Below are positions 25,601-40,600 of a stretch of 64,000 bases of DNA, piece by piece. Every line of letters begins with the position of its first letter. Position 1 is the stretch's first letter. The translations under genes and the position numbers were made by a program. The notes beneath the pieces were generated by a model that saw nothing but the letters and a program-made list of their open reading frames with translations, had not been told where the DNA came from and ran no database searches. The DNA is from Maylandia zebra (taxonomy: Eukaryota > Chordata > Actinopteri > Cichliformes > Cichlidae): positions 24,514,878 through 24,578,877 of the forward strand of contig NC_135174.1 in assembly GCF_041146795.1 (NCBI RefSeq). Direction: 5' to 3'.

Positions 25601-28600
25601 AGGCCTGGTAATGAACTAATCATTTGATGCAGGTGTGTTGACCCTGGGTGATATCTAAAATCTGCAGGACACCAGCCCTTGAGGCCTGGCTTTGGACACC
25701 CCTGCTTTAAACCCTAACCCATCGCCGGTGACGGGTTAGGGTTTAAAGCAGGAGTTTTTATTGGAGTGTGGCCCAATACTCCCCCCCCCCCCCCCCCCCC
25801 CCATACATTGTAGCTAATATTACTTCTATAACTGCTAGCTGCTAAAATGATCTTTTAAGGAAGTGAATTTTCATATATTTAGCGAGCTTTTAATGCATTT
25901 TCATAGTGTTTCGGATCTCAGTTCTATAGTTCGAGGTCAATTGTCTTCCCCTCCAGTGGGCATGATTTTCAGTGTGAAATGTGGGGCACTGAGTGCCCTC
26001 CTCTTTTCTCTGTTTTTCTGTTCTCTGACATCCTGCCAGTGACATCAACCTCTGTATGCTATTGATGGTTATTTTGTTTCATAGACAAGAAAGAAGGCTT
26101 CCCGTGGGACCTATAATCGAGGATGCACAACTTTAGCAAGTGTTTGTTTTTGTGTTTGATGCTGAACACACTTGGAATAGAGGACGAGTCTATGCATAAG
26201 CAGATGTTTATATTCTTTTTTTTAGTATTTCAAATGAACAACAGGGATCAGAGTTTTTTCCCTTCACAGTTTGCAACTGTAATAAAAGATGCACATCTTG
26301 TGACCGCGTGTGTTCTGAATTAAATTAAAATTAGACCTAAATATAAAGCTTGTCTGTTATACTGTTATACTTCTACGGCATCTGAGACCAAAAACTAACA
26401 CAGCAGGCTATAACAAAAAAAGTAGAAGAAGAAATCATGCAGTTTTATGTCTTTGAAATGCGGCTCTGATGCTAGGATATCTCATTTTGTTAAATATCTG
26501 CATCTCTGGTGAGAGAGAAGAAAGGAATCAAGGATGTACAAGCTTAGAAATGAGCACTGTCAACGAACACACCTCTAAAACATTCTTTTTGCTCGATTTG
26601 TCCTTTGTGGCCCAGCCAATCGTTGCTCCGCGCAGATCCACCGCAACCTCCGGGACAATGTGATTGGTTTTGTTCTGCAAGGAGAAAAACAAAATCCAGG
26701 TGTTTACAAAACTGACGGCACGGCATTCCAAGAATCAAGATGCCTTTAATAAAAGATGTGGCTGTCCTTGGCAGCTCGTGACCCGAGGGCCTTAACGCAT
26801 TCTCATAAAGGTGACACCTCAGCTGGCAACACGTTGCAGTTTAGGTTTTCCTTTCCCTCTCTCAGGTGAGAAATGTGATAGTATCGTGCAGATGATAAGA
26901 ACAGATAGTTGATATTTAAAATCAAGAAGAAAGAACTGAAAACTTATTTCATGAAGAGTTGTGACTACATTTAGTCACAACCCTGCCAGAAATGAGCAAG
27001 AATGCTGTGTCAGAGCTCCTATTATTATGCTCATATCATTAATATGAGCGCTTCCGTTGTTAATACAAAGCGTATACTATACCGCGGCCCCTGATGATGC
27101 AGATTTTGGGTCCTTGTGGAACGTCAGCACCCCTCCATGGAGAACAGTCCACGTTGGGGCCCAGTTTTTCCTGGAATGGGAGAAGATTCATAAGTAACAC
27201 AGAAACTCGAGAAATGTGAGTAAGATACTTGCAAAATACACCTCAAAGCAACCTCTTACCTTACTTTCCTTCCATTCTCAGACACTTTTGTTTTATTAAG
27301 AATTCCAGCTTTCTCCAAGTTCTGCACCTAAAAATACAAACAGTAAACATCTTTGAATTGTTAGCAGATCATGTTTAGTTATCAGGCTTATGAGTAAAAT
27401 TTACTTGTGGGATGAAATGAAGGGCAGCAGGTTGAACGCAAACGTCTTCAGCAGCATTATGCATACAGAGTATATTAAACAGCACTGCCTTCTCTATTAC
27501 AATACACTGCATAAAGAATTGTTATAATTATTAATTTATTTTATGTTTCACATCCAAGGGTGCTGATTTTACTTCGCAGCAGTTTGCTTCTTTTCTTTTT
27601 TCACCCATTCTGTTGTAGATTTGCTGTTGTGCATGGGATTTCTGTCCTGTAGCATGACCCAGCTTTACCTGTCAGACAGATCTGTCCTCAGATTGGGCTC
27701 TAGAATTTTTTACTATGCAGAGGTCAACTCAATGACTGCAAGGTGCTCAGATCCTGTGGCCGCTAAACAAAACCAGATCATCACCCCTCCACCACCAGGG
27801 TTGACAACTTGTAGGAGGTGTTTGTGTCGATACGCCATGTTTGTTTTTCACCGAATGTGGTGTTGTGGATTATGGACAGACACCTCCACTCTGGTCTTGT
27901 CTGTCAAAGGTACCGTACAGTACAAGAGTCTGGTGGTTTGTTCAGATGCAGCTTTTCAACACCTGAAGACTAGCTAACTGTCAAAGTTTCTGTTTTTATA
28001 GAGATGGTTACACTCACCAATGATCAGTTAATCCAGTTTACTTGATTAACAGCACCTGACTGTTATTTAGACTCTTATTTCTTCTTACGGCATCCTTGGC
28101 ATACATTTTTGCAAAAATTTGGAAAGCTTCAAATACACTAACATGACATGCACAATGTGCTAAAACTATGCTGTTAGTCCTGTTATGTGTTGTTTAAGGC
28201 TTTAAGGCAACAGCACAGCAGCTTTTCTCTAGAACAGGGGTCTTGAACAGACAGTGCCAAATGCAGCTCTTCTGCCCATCACCAGTGACTCCCTGTGGCT
28301 TTGACAAAACCCCGCCCCCAAAAAACAGATGAATATGAAATTGATCAACGTCTCAGTAACAAAGCTGTTTTCAGCTGCTCCCTCAAAATTGGTCACCACA
28401 GCAGGTAGCTCTGCATTCCTAAAACAAACCCCAAGGGATCTGCGTCCCCTCCCCAGACTGAAACAGGAAATTTACACTTGTTAGGCAACTGTGTGAACCA
28501 CAACACTAAAGAGACGCTAACACCACAAGACTTCTAAAACAGTGAGCCACTATATAGTATATAAGTAAATGTCAACCCAGTGTGTGCAAAGTTGATTTCC

Positions 28601-31600
28601 GGGGGACTACTTTTAGAGGATACGCATTGATCAAACAGTGGCAGGGTTGTGTAAATTTTCAACATTCTTATAAAATTAAGTACAGCTGCCAGAATGAGAG
28701 CTCAACAGATAAAAATTCTAGGAAGAATCAATTTTGGTTTAAAGTAAGAAAAAAGAAGAACTTCGCATAACTTGTCCTTTGATCTACAAGAGTGACTTTC
28801 AGGCCGGATCTATCACAGTTTCAAGACAACAGATCTGTCTTCAGCCAGATGCACATTTAGGCAAAAACATACAGCAAAGGGTTTGCAGGTTTCCAGCAAG
28901 GGTGAGCAATGGGGTGATTTCAATACAGTACAGTATTTAATGCATGGAATGAAACTGGTTGAGTGCAACAAATGCTCGGCTAATTATCTAAAAAATGACA
29001 CCTTTTGCCCATCATAGATAGATGCACCTATCTATAGATCAAGGGCAGGCAAGCTCTCTAACTAACCACCCACATTATAGCGCAGCCACTTTGAGGTCAG
29101 ATAATAAGGATTTCTCCAGGGCCAAAACCCAAAAGCCTTAAGAGAGAGACACAGAACTCCTTTCAGTTAAAGGTGAAGATCAGAGTAATTTTGTTGCTAC
29201 TGAGAATTCATCAAAAGCAGTCAGTCAGTACAATCCTTGGCAGGACATAAGCTCCGCTCACATTTTGCTGCGTCTCAGGAGAGTTTCCTGTACTGGAGCT
29301 GTCACTGGAGCTGTAGTCTGACATGTTCCTCCTGTGAGTCGGGGCGAATCTCTGAAAGACAGTGAGGAGATTTGTCATTCAAAAAACCCACAAAGCTTAC
29401 CCAAGCATGTAAATTTAAATTTTGAATAAGCAGAAATCAAAATCAGCAGATAAGATTTACATTTCTTTAAATGATTAACATCTTATATCATCAGGAGGAG
29501 CTAAAGTAACTCTTACATGATGAAATATGTGCTTATTTGTTGCACTATAGCTGCAAATGTAGCATGTACTGGAAAAAACAACAATGTGTTGATAACACTT
29601 TGAAGATAGCGTTGCTACACTACACTACCAAGTGAGACTTGTTTAGAAGTGTAGCAAAGGGTGAATGATTAAACACCAGTATCTCATTTCACCAAAATAG
29701 GATATCTAGGAAAACTCATCCCTCGCCATCTGAAATTGGTTGAAAAGTGAAAGGACTCAGTTCCTCCTCAGTTCCTCTGCAAACCCCCCTGACAACCAGC
29801 AGTTTCATACTCAGACTCTTCTTTCTATGGAAATACGAAATACTACACCACCGTGACACAATGGTTACCGTGTGTGAGGAAAAATACGTTTTGACTGACT
29901 CTGAATCTCAAAAAATCCATGATTCACATGTAGGTATATATTAATGGCTTAAATGTGCATGTAGGTTGTATAGAAGATGCATTTTGCCCTGTCATTTTCT
30001 ATGATGTGGCTTACAAGATTTAGATATCTGAGGCTGTGGGTGGGCATCCTGTATGTGTAAATCGGTGTTATCTATTTATCTCCATGCTTCACATGCATAG
30101 GTGCACTGCAGCCCTGAAAGTTTTTAGACTTTATTTGCCACAAGGACTCAAATGCTCTGGATTAAAACAGTCTTTAACCTGTTAATCCCTGACTATGCAG
30201 GTCATGTACTGAAGAGTGAGCGTCTTGTGCACTGCCCCTTGCAAGCTCTACCCAGGCTATCTGGCATTGTGTGCTACGTGTGAAAACAACTTTGGGCAAC
30301 GTCCTGACTTGATTCTCCAAACACCACCTTAATACTTAGTTTTTAGTTTGACTGTAACATCTGTCTAGGGATTGCAGATATGAAATGTAGTTTCTTGGCT
30401 TCTTAAATCTGTCACATTTTCTCAGTGTTCAATACTGAGCACTATCCTTGTTAATATGGCATTAAATGGTTAGAAGAACAACAATCACCTAACAATATGC
30501 ACTTGGTTTTAATTTTTTTAAATACACAATTGTATTACCTAACTTATTATTATAATTCTGGTCTTTTTATGTTTCAGGTGTGCGACAAAAAAGAAAAAAT
30601 AAACTGTTGCTTACAGTCTTTGTCATCATTCAGCCTTTTCACACTAATAAAAAAATGAAACTTTATATCAAAAAGATGACAGTTGATCCAAAGCCTGTTT
30701 TTCTTGGTTTGAGTAAACTCTTTGGTTCCAGTGAAGAGAAATCCAGTGTTGTGCCCTTGAGCAACACGGTTGCTTTGAACCCCTGACTGCTAGAGGTGAC
30801 TTGTTTAGCACAAGCCCTTTATTGTATACCAGAAGTCGCAGGTGTTTGTGGAAATATCGCTTTTTGCTCTCCCTCATCCTCCCTCTCTCTGTTTCTGTAA
30901 ATAAGCGTGGTGTGGAGCTAATTTGCCTTGCTAAATAAGGGTTAAAAAGCATAGTAGTGTTGATTGTTAAACAGGTACTTACCCTCACCACTTTTGCCTG
31001 ACTAAAGCTTTCTGTTTAACCCAGGCGACACACCCTGAATACGTGATACAGCTTGTGCTTAAACAAGCATGTGCTATTATTGGGTGTATATGCATGTGCA
31101 TGTTCGTACCCCATCTTCCTGGGCAGAGCTGAACTGAGCAGGTCCCACGGTGTGTCTCCAGTTTTTGATGACAGACATGCCATCCGCCTCAACGCCATTC
31201 TCCACCCTCAACTGGCCATAAGCTACAGGGGCCTAGAGGGACAAAACACAGTTTAGTTTCATTGATTAAATGCAAGAAAATGAGTGAAAGGACGCAACTT
31301 TAAGGATCAGTGTTGCTTTAATTTAGACAAGTGAAAGTTTGATCCTACTTATCTGCCAAAGGATATGAAATATAGTGCTTTAGTTAAAATTCATATTCAA
31401 AATTTAATCCTTATTTCAGAGCCTGAGTATGAGACGGCTCAAACCCTCAGGTAATCTGGAACAACTACCTGTCTCGTTACACTCTGTGTCTCCCTAAAAC
31501 TTTTATACTGCAAGCTAATTGAATGAGCTCCCAGTTTATAACACTAGCTGTACTCCAGCATTAGCAGTATTCAAAAATAAGCTAAAATCATCCCTGTTTA

Positions 31601-34600
31601 GTTAAACCTTTTAGCAGCATAAAATGATCACTTTATTAAATGTATGCTACATTTATAGATTTGATTTCTAGGACCGTATCATTTTTACTGCTCTCCTGAT
31701 CATCTTAATATTATTTCAGTTTTAATTCTGCTTCTTAAGATTGATTTGAGTAATTGATCTTCTCTTCTTGCCTACTGTCTTAGTGTTGCATGCAACTGCA
31801 ACTTTTGCGGTAGCTTATGCATTGTGCAGAGAACTGTGCTTCTACTCTGTAAGAAGTTTTCTATGAATATACATATAAAGTTACGCTTGTTTCCTGTTTA
31901 TTCAAATCTACTATGCAGTAAGTAGACGGGTACAGGAGTGGCAGTGGCTGTGGTTTAGGAAGTAGAGTAGGTCATCTACTAATCGGAATACTGAAACCCG
32001 AGTTGCTCATCGAAGTGCGACTGTTTGATAGAAACACCTGGAATAAGAAAAAGTTGCTGTGTGAATGTGTGTGTGAGGGATGAACGAGACATGTTGTATA
32101 AAGCACTTTGAGTGCAGTACAATAGAAAAGTGCTGTATTCAAACTAGTCCATTTAGCATTACGTAGAAATTGATTTTCATAATTTATATTCAAACTGTAA
32201 AAACATGTCTAAGAATCAGTGATAATCTTGCATGAAAAACGCTGTCGACTACTTTGTTAAGTGGTGTGAGATCTTTACCTCGGGCAGGTTCCACAGAGAC
32301 CTGGAGCCATCTCTTAGATAGTAGTAGGTCTGCCCCTGCTCATCCAAAGATTTGATCCACTGTTACACACAATGCACTTGTTTTAGTTAAACATGTCTCG
32401 GTGTTACAGAAAAAGTTAATTACTGTAAATAGTTAAAAAAAAATGTCTTGCTCAGGTAGTTTCACTTCCTTAGGGCTAAAACAACGCTCACACATGATCT
32501 GCTGCATGCTGCTGGAGAAAATGTTACTGAAAATGGTATCCACGCTAATCTCAGTGCAGATGAGGACTTTGTCGCATATTTGGATGTAATGTAATTACAA
32601 ACTAAGACGCTTGCAAATGCACATCACATGACCAGTCATGCATGGGCTGGGCGCGCATGGTGCAGCATAAACAGGAAGCAGAGAACTGGTTTCTTCTTGA
32701 AAATACTACAGAGGAAGAATGGCAATAGACAAACAGTACAACCAGAGTTTTTTCCACTTTGGCTGCCAATGAGGTGAAACTGTTACTGAAAGAACTAAGT
32801 GGTAATTTGAGGACAGAATGTAGTTTTACAAAGCAAACCAGGACTGTAACTGTGATTTATTACTAGAGGAAATCTAGGTAACAGGAGAGGAGAACTCAAA
32901 CAGCCCAGATATGATGTTTATCTTATTTGTTTTTTATGACTAACAAGACCCGAGCACCACCCGAGCACCACTTCAAAAACTTTCTGTTTGAGTCCACGAA
33001 GAATAAAACACTGCTCCATATTTGAACTAACACTAGGGTTTCCATAAGACTTTGTTTTAAAGGTCTTAAAAGTGGCGTGGATGCTTGGCATTAACGCACT
33101 AAAATGACACGTTTTTTGGCAAAAACATATTACAGTGAATGGAGCCTGAAATCCTGTCCAGGAGTCAAACTGGGTGGACTGCACGTGACGATTTTGTAAC
33201 TTTCCAAAACAGATCCATGGTCTGTTCACACAGTAACCGGACAGAAGTGTGTGATGGGGAAAATATGCAGTGTTTGTCATTTTCTCTCAACTCTATTCTT
33301 AGCCACACTAGCTACACTCCTCCCTGGATAATTGCACAACTGGAATGACGTCAAAACAATCACAGATAACATTGATATACTGGGTTTCCAAACAATCATC
33401 ATGGTAACTATGCTGGAACGTGTTTGAAGCCGTTTCATCACATTTTCAAACGTTTTGCAAGATAATTAACCTGAATTCTGATTGGGCAGACCTGATCTGG
33501 AGAGTTTTCACTGGTGAACACCCACGTCCCATCTTTCTCCACAGTGAGGTTCCAACCAGCCGGGGTGTTGCGGTCCAGGTTGGCCCTGGGGATTACGGGC
33601 CGGGTCACATGGGTGAAGCTGTAGTCTTTTGGGATTGGGGCTGGAGGTCCTGTGGCATGGGTGTCCTCATAGCCCTCTGGTGGATCTGCAGGCGGGTAAT
33701 CCTCCGAGGGGTAGTCCTCCTCCGGTAAAGGAGGCTGGGGATGAAGACACAGTACGTTAAGTTACACATAAGTCCCACTCAGGGTTCAACACATGAGCTG
33801 TGACCCAAATGGGTTTTGTTTTATTTTACGAGGAAAATACTAAACCAAAACTAGGAACTGGTTTGATTTGGCAAAGCAATGCATAAGCACTTAAAATATG
33901 GAAAAGAGTCAATGTGGTTCTACGTGAAAGTCTCAAAATCCATCTTCTGACAGTTTTTAAGGCTTCAAATGAAGCAATTTCTTTTCTTTTGCAAAAGTAA
34001 GAAAGACAAATGAAAGGCCTGAATGGAAATAGTTCCCCCTTTGCAAACTTTATTGTAAGCATAACATTAAAAAACCAAAAGATAAGTGAGACTTTATGTC
34101 AAGGATAAAATAATTATTGTCACTTTATGTCGTTTTTAGGCATTAAAAAGCATCAATTAATCAGCAACGTAAAACCCTTATGAACTGTCGGGATTGTATA
34201 TATATCCATGCCTTGATGTAAAAGCAATGAATTCATTAATTCACCAACTATGTTTTTATAATCATGCTTGTATATTTCTCGCAGTCAAGCCTGCTGTTAT
34301 TGTGGTGGGCTAAAAAAAAAAAGAGCAGAAAATGAATGTGTATTCTGATGAATTCCTAATGTCGTAATCATGAGTCAACTCCTTTATCACTGCATAAAGT
34401 TCCTTCAGACAAATTGGTGACCCGGCCTTTGGTGACAGAGAGGCCCCCAGAACCTCTCTGTTTCCACGATGGAGGAAAGCTGGCTTAAAGGAAGCTAAAA
34501 TGGCTTGTTCCACACAATGTAGGAACCCGAGACCGCATTAAGGCCCGGTATAAAATAATTAAGGCTTATTTTCAACTCTGAATTATGCAAAGTTACTCTA

Positions 34601-37600
34601 ATAAGTCCAAAATTTCTAATGAGGAATATAACATCCGCCTTGCACAACCCCCAACAAACACAAACATATCCAGCACAGAGAAAGAAAAAAGCGCCTTTAC
34701 TCCCTGGAAGAACTTGTGCTTATTTCATCACGATTACAACATATGAATTTCACCAGAATACACATTCACAGATATTACTGCTCAATTTTTAATCTTTTTT
34801 ACTTAGAACTGCAGGCCTCCCTGTAAACACTGATAACTCAAGATTGAAGAACAGTAATACCAACATTCATGAAAAAGTATTAATTCATGCACGTTGGTTC
34901 ATGAGATTTTGATGCTTAGCTCTGTGATATACCATCACGGTCAGTTGCCATCTAAGTCTAATGATTTAATCCCCCCTTGGTGAATCTTGACCTCCTGTTT
35001 TATTAGCGCTGCTGTTTCACAGCAAGAGAATCCCAAGTTTTAAACCACAATATGCAGTTTTGTTTTCCATAAGCTCTGATTTCTCTCACTATTAAAAAAC
35101 ATGCTATGTTAATACTGCCATTCTTGGCCTAGGATGCTCTTAATCCCAAGAGTTTCATTTCCTGTTTAATAAAGAATAATAATAGTAAAAGTATTAACGC
35201 CTCCTCGGCCCTTTCCTGTTTTGAAATGTTGCTACATCCCACGGAATCATCTTGATTGGATAATTTCTTACTGTGACCCCGAAATAGAGCTTGATGACTT
35301 CCCTATGACTTTCATAAATGAGTCAGAATAGTTTCATGACCTCGGTGTATTATTCTTTCTTGGCCTATTAATGCTTTTTCTCCAGCTCAGAAAAGTCATT
35401 CAAGGGGAAAAATGGGGTCACTGCCTGCTTGCACTGTTAAAAAACTTTTCATGATATAAATGTGAGTGGTAATTTGAAGTGAACTGTTTCTCAAATTTGC
35501 CCAATTTCCCAGAAGAAACAAAACATCACCAATAATTTTTAGGTAATTTAAAATGAGCACAGATGCCTGTCTTCATTTAAAGTTAAGAGACAATACTACT
35601 TAGTGTCCACTGTTGTGGATATTAAGTGCCAGGGCTGTGAGATTCCCTGATGAAAATGAGTCCTACTAGCTATGTAGGTGCAGGAGATTTAATTCCATTA
35701 AAAGCAGACTGTATTTACAGCTTTCCCTTGGGTGAAGCTAAAACAGGAGACAGAGAGCGGCTAAGTAGAGCAGCCATGCTGTCCTTACCCGCTCATCCTC
35801 ATGAAACCTGTGCACACTCATAGGCTCCATCAGAGGCGGGTAGGGGCTCTGAGGATGCTCAGGGGGCTCCCAAGATGTTTCCCCAGACATTGGGTTGTAG
35901 AAGTATGGGCGACCACTGGTCTCATCCACTAACTGCTCCCAGTCTGAGGTCCACACCGGTGGGGAGGCGGTGGACAGAGAAAGGACAGGAGATTGAGGAG
36001 GTGAGGGGGAATAAGGCTCCTCTGCAGGGAGTGGTTCGGGGTCTGTGGAGGGGTCTACAAAAGGGCTGTCCCAGGTTGTGCGCCCTGTGTTGGGGTGGTA
36101 GTAATACTCCTGTCCACTTTCGTCGTCAACGTGCACCTCCCATCCCTCTGGGTTAAGGTAGGAAGGAGAGTAGGACGAAGGAGCCGATGGAGGAGACTCT
36201 GAGATGCTTTTCCGGAGCTCTGCTACATTGACGTACACTGCTGACCGGAGATTTTCATCCTGCACCTGTGGAAAAACAAAGAAGGGACTCATTCATATGT
36301 GCTTCTACATTACAAAACACAAGTTTAAAGCAAACAAAGTAGATTCTTCTGTGGAGTTCATTTTTGAAGGTGTCAAACTCAGATCTTGTCACTTTAGTGT
36401 TCCTGTAAACACACAAAAAAGTAGCGCAAGTATTGTCAGCAGTGTCAAGTACTTGTCTTCAGTCCACTGCTCTTACTATTGCTCTTTATAAGTCAGCCTT
36501 CCGCATCTTACAGAGCACAGGAAGTAGCTTAGAGCTGAAAAAACCCCCACAGACACGCTCTTCCCTCAGTAATAATCAAAACCTATATTTGTCCACAAAA
36601 CCACCTCCACATGGGTTTAAGCACCGTCTGTATTTAGCACTTGCTGCCATAGTTGATCATGTGCTGATCAGTGGTGGGTTTTGCGAAGTTTTTGTTAAAT
36701 ACTGTATTAAAAATAAAAAAAATAAAAAATAAAAATAACAACCACACAAATAACACCAAACCACAGGCCAACCATAGATGTTTGAAAACTAGGGTATGCG
36801 TTACTATTGCGCATCAGCTTTGGTCCTCTTGTTCGACTGCAAACCAGTTAACTACCTATTTCATTTCATTTTCTCTCTCAATGGGTTGTTAGGTCCTCAG
36901 TGTCACATTGCTTTCATGAAAAGAGTTCCACATGAGTCCACTTGCTGCATGGCAGGAACACAACATGCAAAACAATCCTGATCATCACAACTAATTTGTT
37001 TAAAGAACACCAGCGAGAGTGAGTGCGATGAAAGGCTGCCACTGTCCTCAACCTTTCCTTAGTTACAAGTAGGTACCTGAAACAACTCCTGCCCAAAAAA
37101 AACAAAAAAACCTTTGCTTTAAGTTACTGTGCTCTCACCTGTGCTCCACTATTCCTTTTTGTAAGACTTCTGAACATGGTGGCACAGATAAAAAGACAGG
37201 CTCCTTTCTGCTGCAGACTTTCCCATAAACTACCTCTTGTCACATAGGTAGTCTCATTTTTTATATTTATCAAGACTTGAGACCTGCGCATGTCAGTGCT
37301 GTATCTGGTCATAACTGCAATAAACAGAGTCCACAAAAGGAAAAAAAGTGCTAACAGGAAGCAGCAGAAAGTAACTCAGTACATGTCACAATCACAATAA
37401 TAGCACAATACCTGCAGAAAATCTGATGAACAAATAGCAGAAATGCTCTCCGTCAAATTCATCTAAAGCTTTGTTTGTTGGGCATTATCTTTTTTTGGCA
37501 TATTAAATACAACATACAACTACTTGGAGGTGGGGAGACAGTCTATTTGTAACTTTACAATATAACTAAATGTAGTGTATGTATGCAATTGACATTATAT

Positions 37601-40600
37601 CAATACGCTAATATTTAATAACCGTCATGGACATCGTCTGGTTATCCGAGCTGCCCTTATTTCGACTATGATCAGTTTTAAGGTACTATTCCTTAACTGC
37701 TTTACACCTGAAAGGCAAATATGACAGTTTTTACTGCACGATAAACATGCACATACACTGGGCGATAGTATTTAGTCCATTTTTATCTTCATAAAAAACG
37801 GTCAAAGGAAAAAATGCAACACGGTGATCAGGACACTGACAAAGTTCCAAGAATAATCAAACCTGCATGTTTCATGCAAACCTTATTTATAATTTGAGCA
37901 TTGGAATGTGCACGGATTCTTGCTTCAAGCCTGCCCATATGGAAAAGAAATAGTAAAAACTTATATGATTTACTCATGAAAGTGGCCTCTTTCTCATTAC
38001 TTTCATATATTGTTTTAGTAAGTATCCAAAACATACAAGTTTCATTATATAATTTTTCAAGGGATCTTATGTGTTTTCACTCTTGTATGCTTTTCATACA
38101 AGTTTCACACAAGACAGATACAAACTTTATAAGATTTATATATATCTTTTCCATATGGGTGACTTGTACAGTTTTTCCTTCCTCACAAACGAGGAAGTCA
38201 CTACACATATATGTACAGTCAGTCGGCATCAATTACATTGTTATGTTCTTTTCCAGACTTTATTTATTAGGTACAATGACAGCCACCAACGTAATCCGTT
38301 TCTGCATGAGTTCTTTTGCTTGGGAATGCAGGATTATTAGTTGTCAATGAGTATTTGAAATAGAGATGCGGCTGTTTTAGTACAAGTAAAGGCCATTTTT
38401 TGTAGCACCTTTGGCTTTAGTAGTCATTGTTAGAGTCCCGAAGCAGAACTTCTGGGGAAAAAGCACCTTGGAAGCCAAATCATTGCAGTACATGCCACAT
38501 AACAGCAACATCCAGTGAAGTAGTGTTGCTTTCTCTCCCACCCAGTCAATGACATGATCCTATTTGACTCTTTACATGTAGTAAAGGCCAAAATAATAAT
38601 AAAAAATCCTTAAATAATCTTAAAAGAGAAAACAAATGAAATGTAAGGAAAGAGAGCAGTGGATTGACATGCAGTGACAGTCGCGCAAGCTAGGAACTGA
38701 TCAGAGACTCGCTGTGGTTGGTCTATGTGCTTTAACCACTTGGCTTTTGGGTCACCCACACAGTACCCCAACTTAGAGCAGGCAGATAAATGTAGGTGAT
38801 AAAAATAAAAGAGCAACGAGAGCATTTCTCTATTGCACTGTGTGTGTTTTTATCTATACAGTGTTAGCACTTGGCTTATTATTGATCTTGATATAACTAT
38901 GGGGCAAGCGATGAGGACAACCAGACAGCTGACCCCAAAACACATTGATCCTGAACAACACAACTGTACAGACAGACACAGAGGAAATGAAAGAGCTGCA
39001 TCATTGATCTCTGAAATAGCTATGCTGGAAGGTCCCTATCCTTTGGAGAAAACACTAAAACTTAACTGCACGTGATCGAAGCAAAACTGTGCATACGCAT
39101 ATACAGTAATACAATAACAACATCTGAGCATAGTTATATCAGTCACTCGTGTAGGTGGAATTATGGTGTACTTACTACCAGTGTTAATACAGTTCACTAA
39201 AAAGGAAACACTAAAGGTAGGTGGGTGGGTGAAAACATTTTAGTAAAATGGCAGTAAAATAAAAACTAAACTTTACATAAAACAGCCTGACTTGTATTGT
39301 TGTATTATCACCATCTTACAAAGTCTTACAACATTACAAATACTACAAATCTCATAGTAACAGAACCCAAAACCGTGAATGAGCTTAAATGAGCCAAGCC
39401 ATTCCTTAAACTGAGTAATGAAAATAAATAGTAAAAAAAAACAAAACTTATTTTCAGCCCATGTGGACTCTATTTACAATGACGTCTGAGTTGTTAATGT
39501 TAATTTTTGTTCACAAAAACACCAATCAGGTAAAAAAAAATTAAACACAATAATGCTTTTAAGCCTTTAAGTGCGTTCTGTAGTTAACATTTGAATGCAG
39601 ATCTTTGATTTGTAAGGACGTTTCTCTGAACTGATGCTTTTGCTTTGGGAAAATGTTTGGATGAACCTGGCGACAATGTCAACTTTAGTTACGTGACTGT
39701 GTGTCCAAAAAATGTACTGAAAAATTAAAGGCTAATTTTAGCTCTATCAAGTTGTTGTACAAACAAAACTGACGATTCAAACGTCAACCCATAAAGACCG
39801 AGACTATCAGTCACATGTGAGATGAAAATTTACATCTTTGAGACTGATACCAACATCACTCTAACACAGGAACCGAACTAACAAACAAAGTTTGGGTCCA
39901 AACTAACATTAAAAACCAACATGGCACAGTTAGTACGCCATGTACGTCACCTTACTTGGTACAGGAAACAAAATAAGTGCAGGGGCGATGTGATCACGTT
40001 AGAGAAAACAGGAAGCACATCATTTATCAAGTTTATAAGGATACAAAAACAAACCAATGAATAAAACTGAGCTTTTCATTATAAGCTTCTTAAATAATGA
40101 TCACCTACCTTAGAAGGCACCGGCAGGGCCATGCCCCGCTTGGACCGGTGACCTGGCCAAAACCTGGACTGCATTTCCACCATCTTTATGTTGTACTATC
40201 TAGAGGAGCCATCCATCCAAAAGACACCAAAAACTAGCGACTTAACCGTGCGACTACATTTGGTCCGCTTGTGCTGGGATAGAGGTGAGTGCACACCAAG
40301 AAGCACACGCTTACATCCTCCTCACACTGCAGCTGTGACAGTTGCACCCAGACTGAAAGGAGAACTGTGAGCTGTGTGACAACAGCAGCAGGAAGGGACT
40401 GTGTAAGGACTGGGTGAGACGTGCGTGCACGTCAGACTGTGTGTGTGTTTGTGCACGCCTATGCATGAATTCCTGTGCACAGGATAGGGGGGTAGAGGGT
40501 AACCGTCTGCCAGCAGCCCAAAGCAGAAACACACAGTGAAAACAAGACAGAGGGAACTGTAAGATAGAGGGAGCAGCAGAAACTCTGCAGGTCACTGCAA

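Larger units (their letters stand above)
25015..25780 (-). mobile_element. Deleted Tc1/mariner-like transposon (antisense to transposase)
   Basis: The left end atatggacaaaagtactggg is the terminal-inverted-repeat phrase of a very common fish Tc1-like element. Internal pieces such as ggctgagttgctgtggttcc are antisense transposase. The counterpart of the right end (gtggcccaatact, about 25768-25780) is displaced beyond a second insertion and runs into 22 C. Much of the transposase is deleted. It lies in the arhgap27 intron between exons 9 and 10. Identification is from remembered family consensus, not a search. Confidence 0.7.

Noticed and set aside
27621-27977. 118-codon plus-strand ORF
   Set aside because: Antisense of a decayed Tc1 transposase on the minus strand.
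37901-38350. 149-codon plus-strand ORF
   Set aside because: It runs through the palindromic AT element at 37934-38159 and has random-looking composition.
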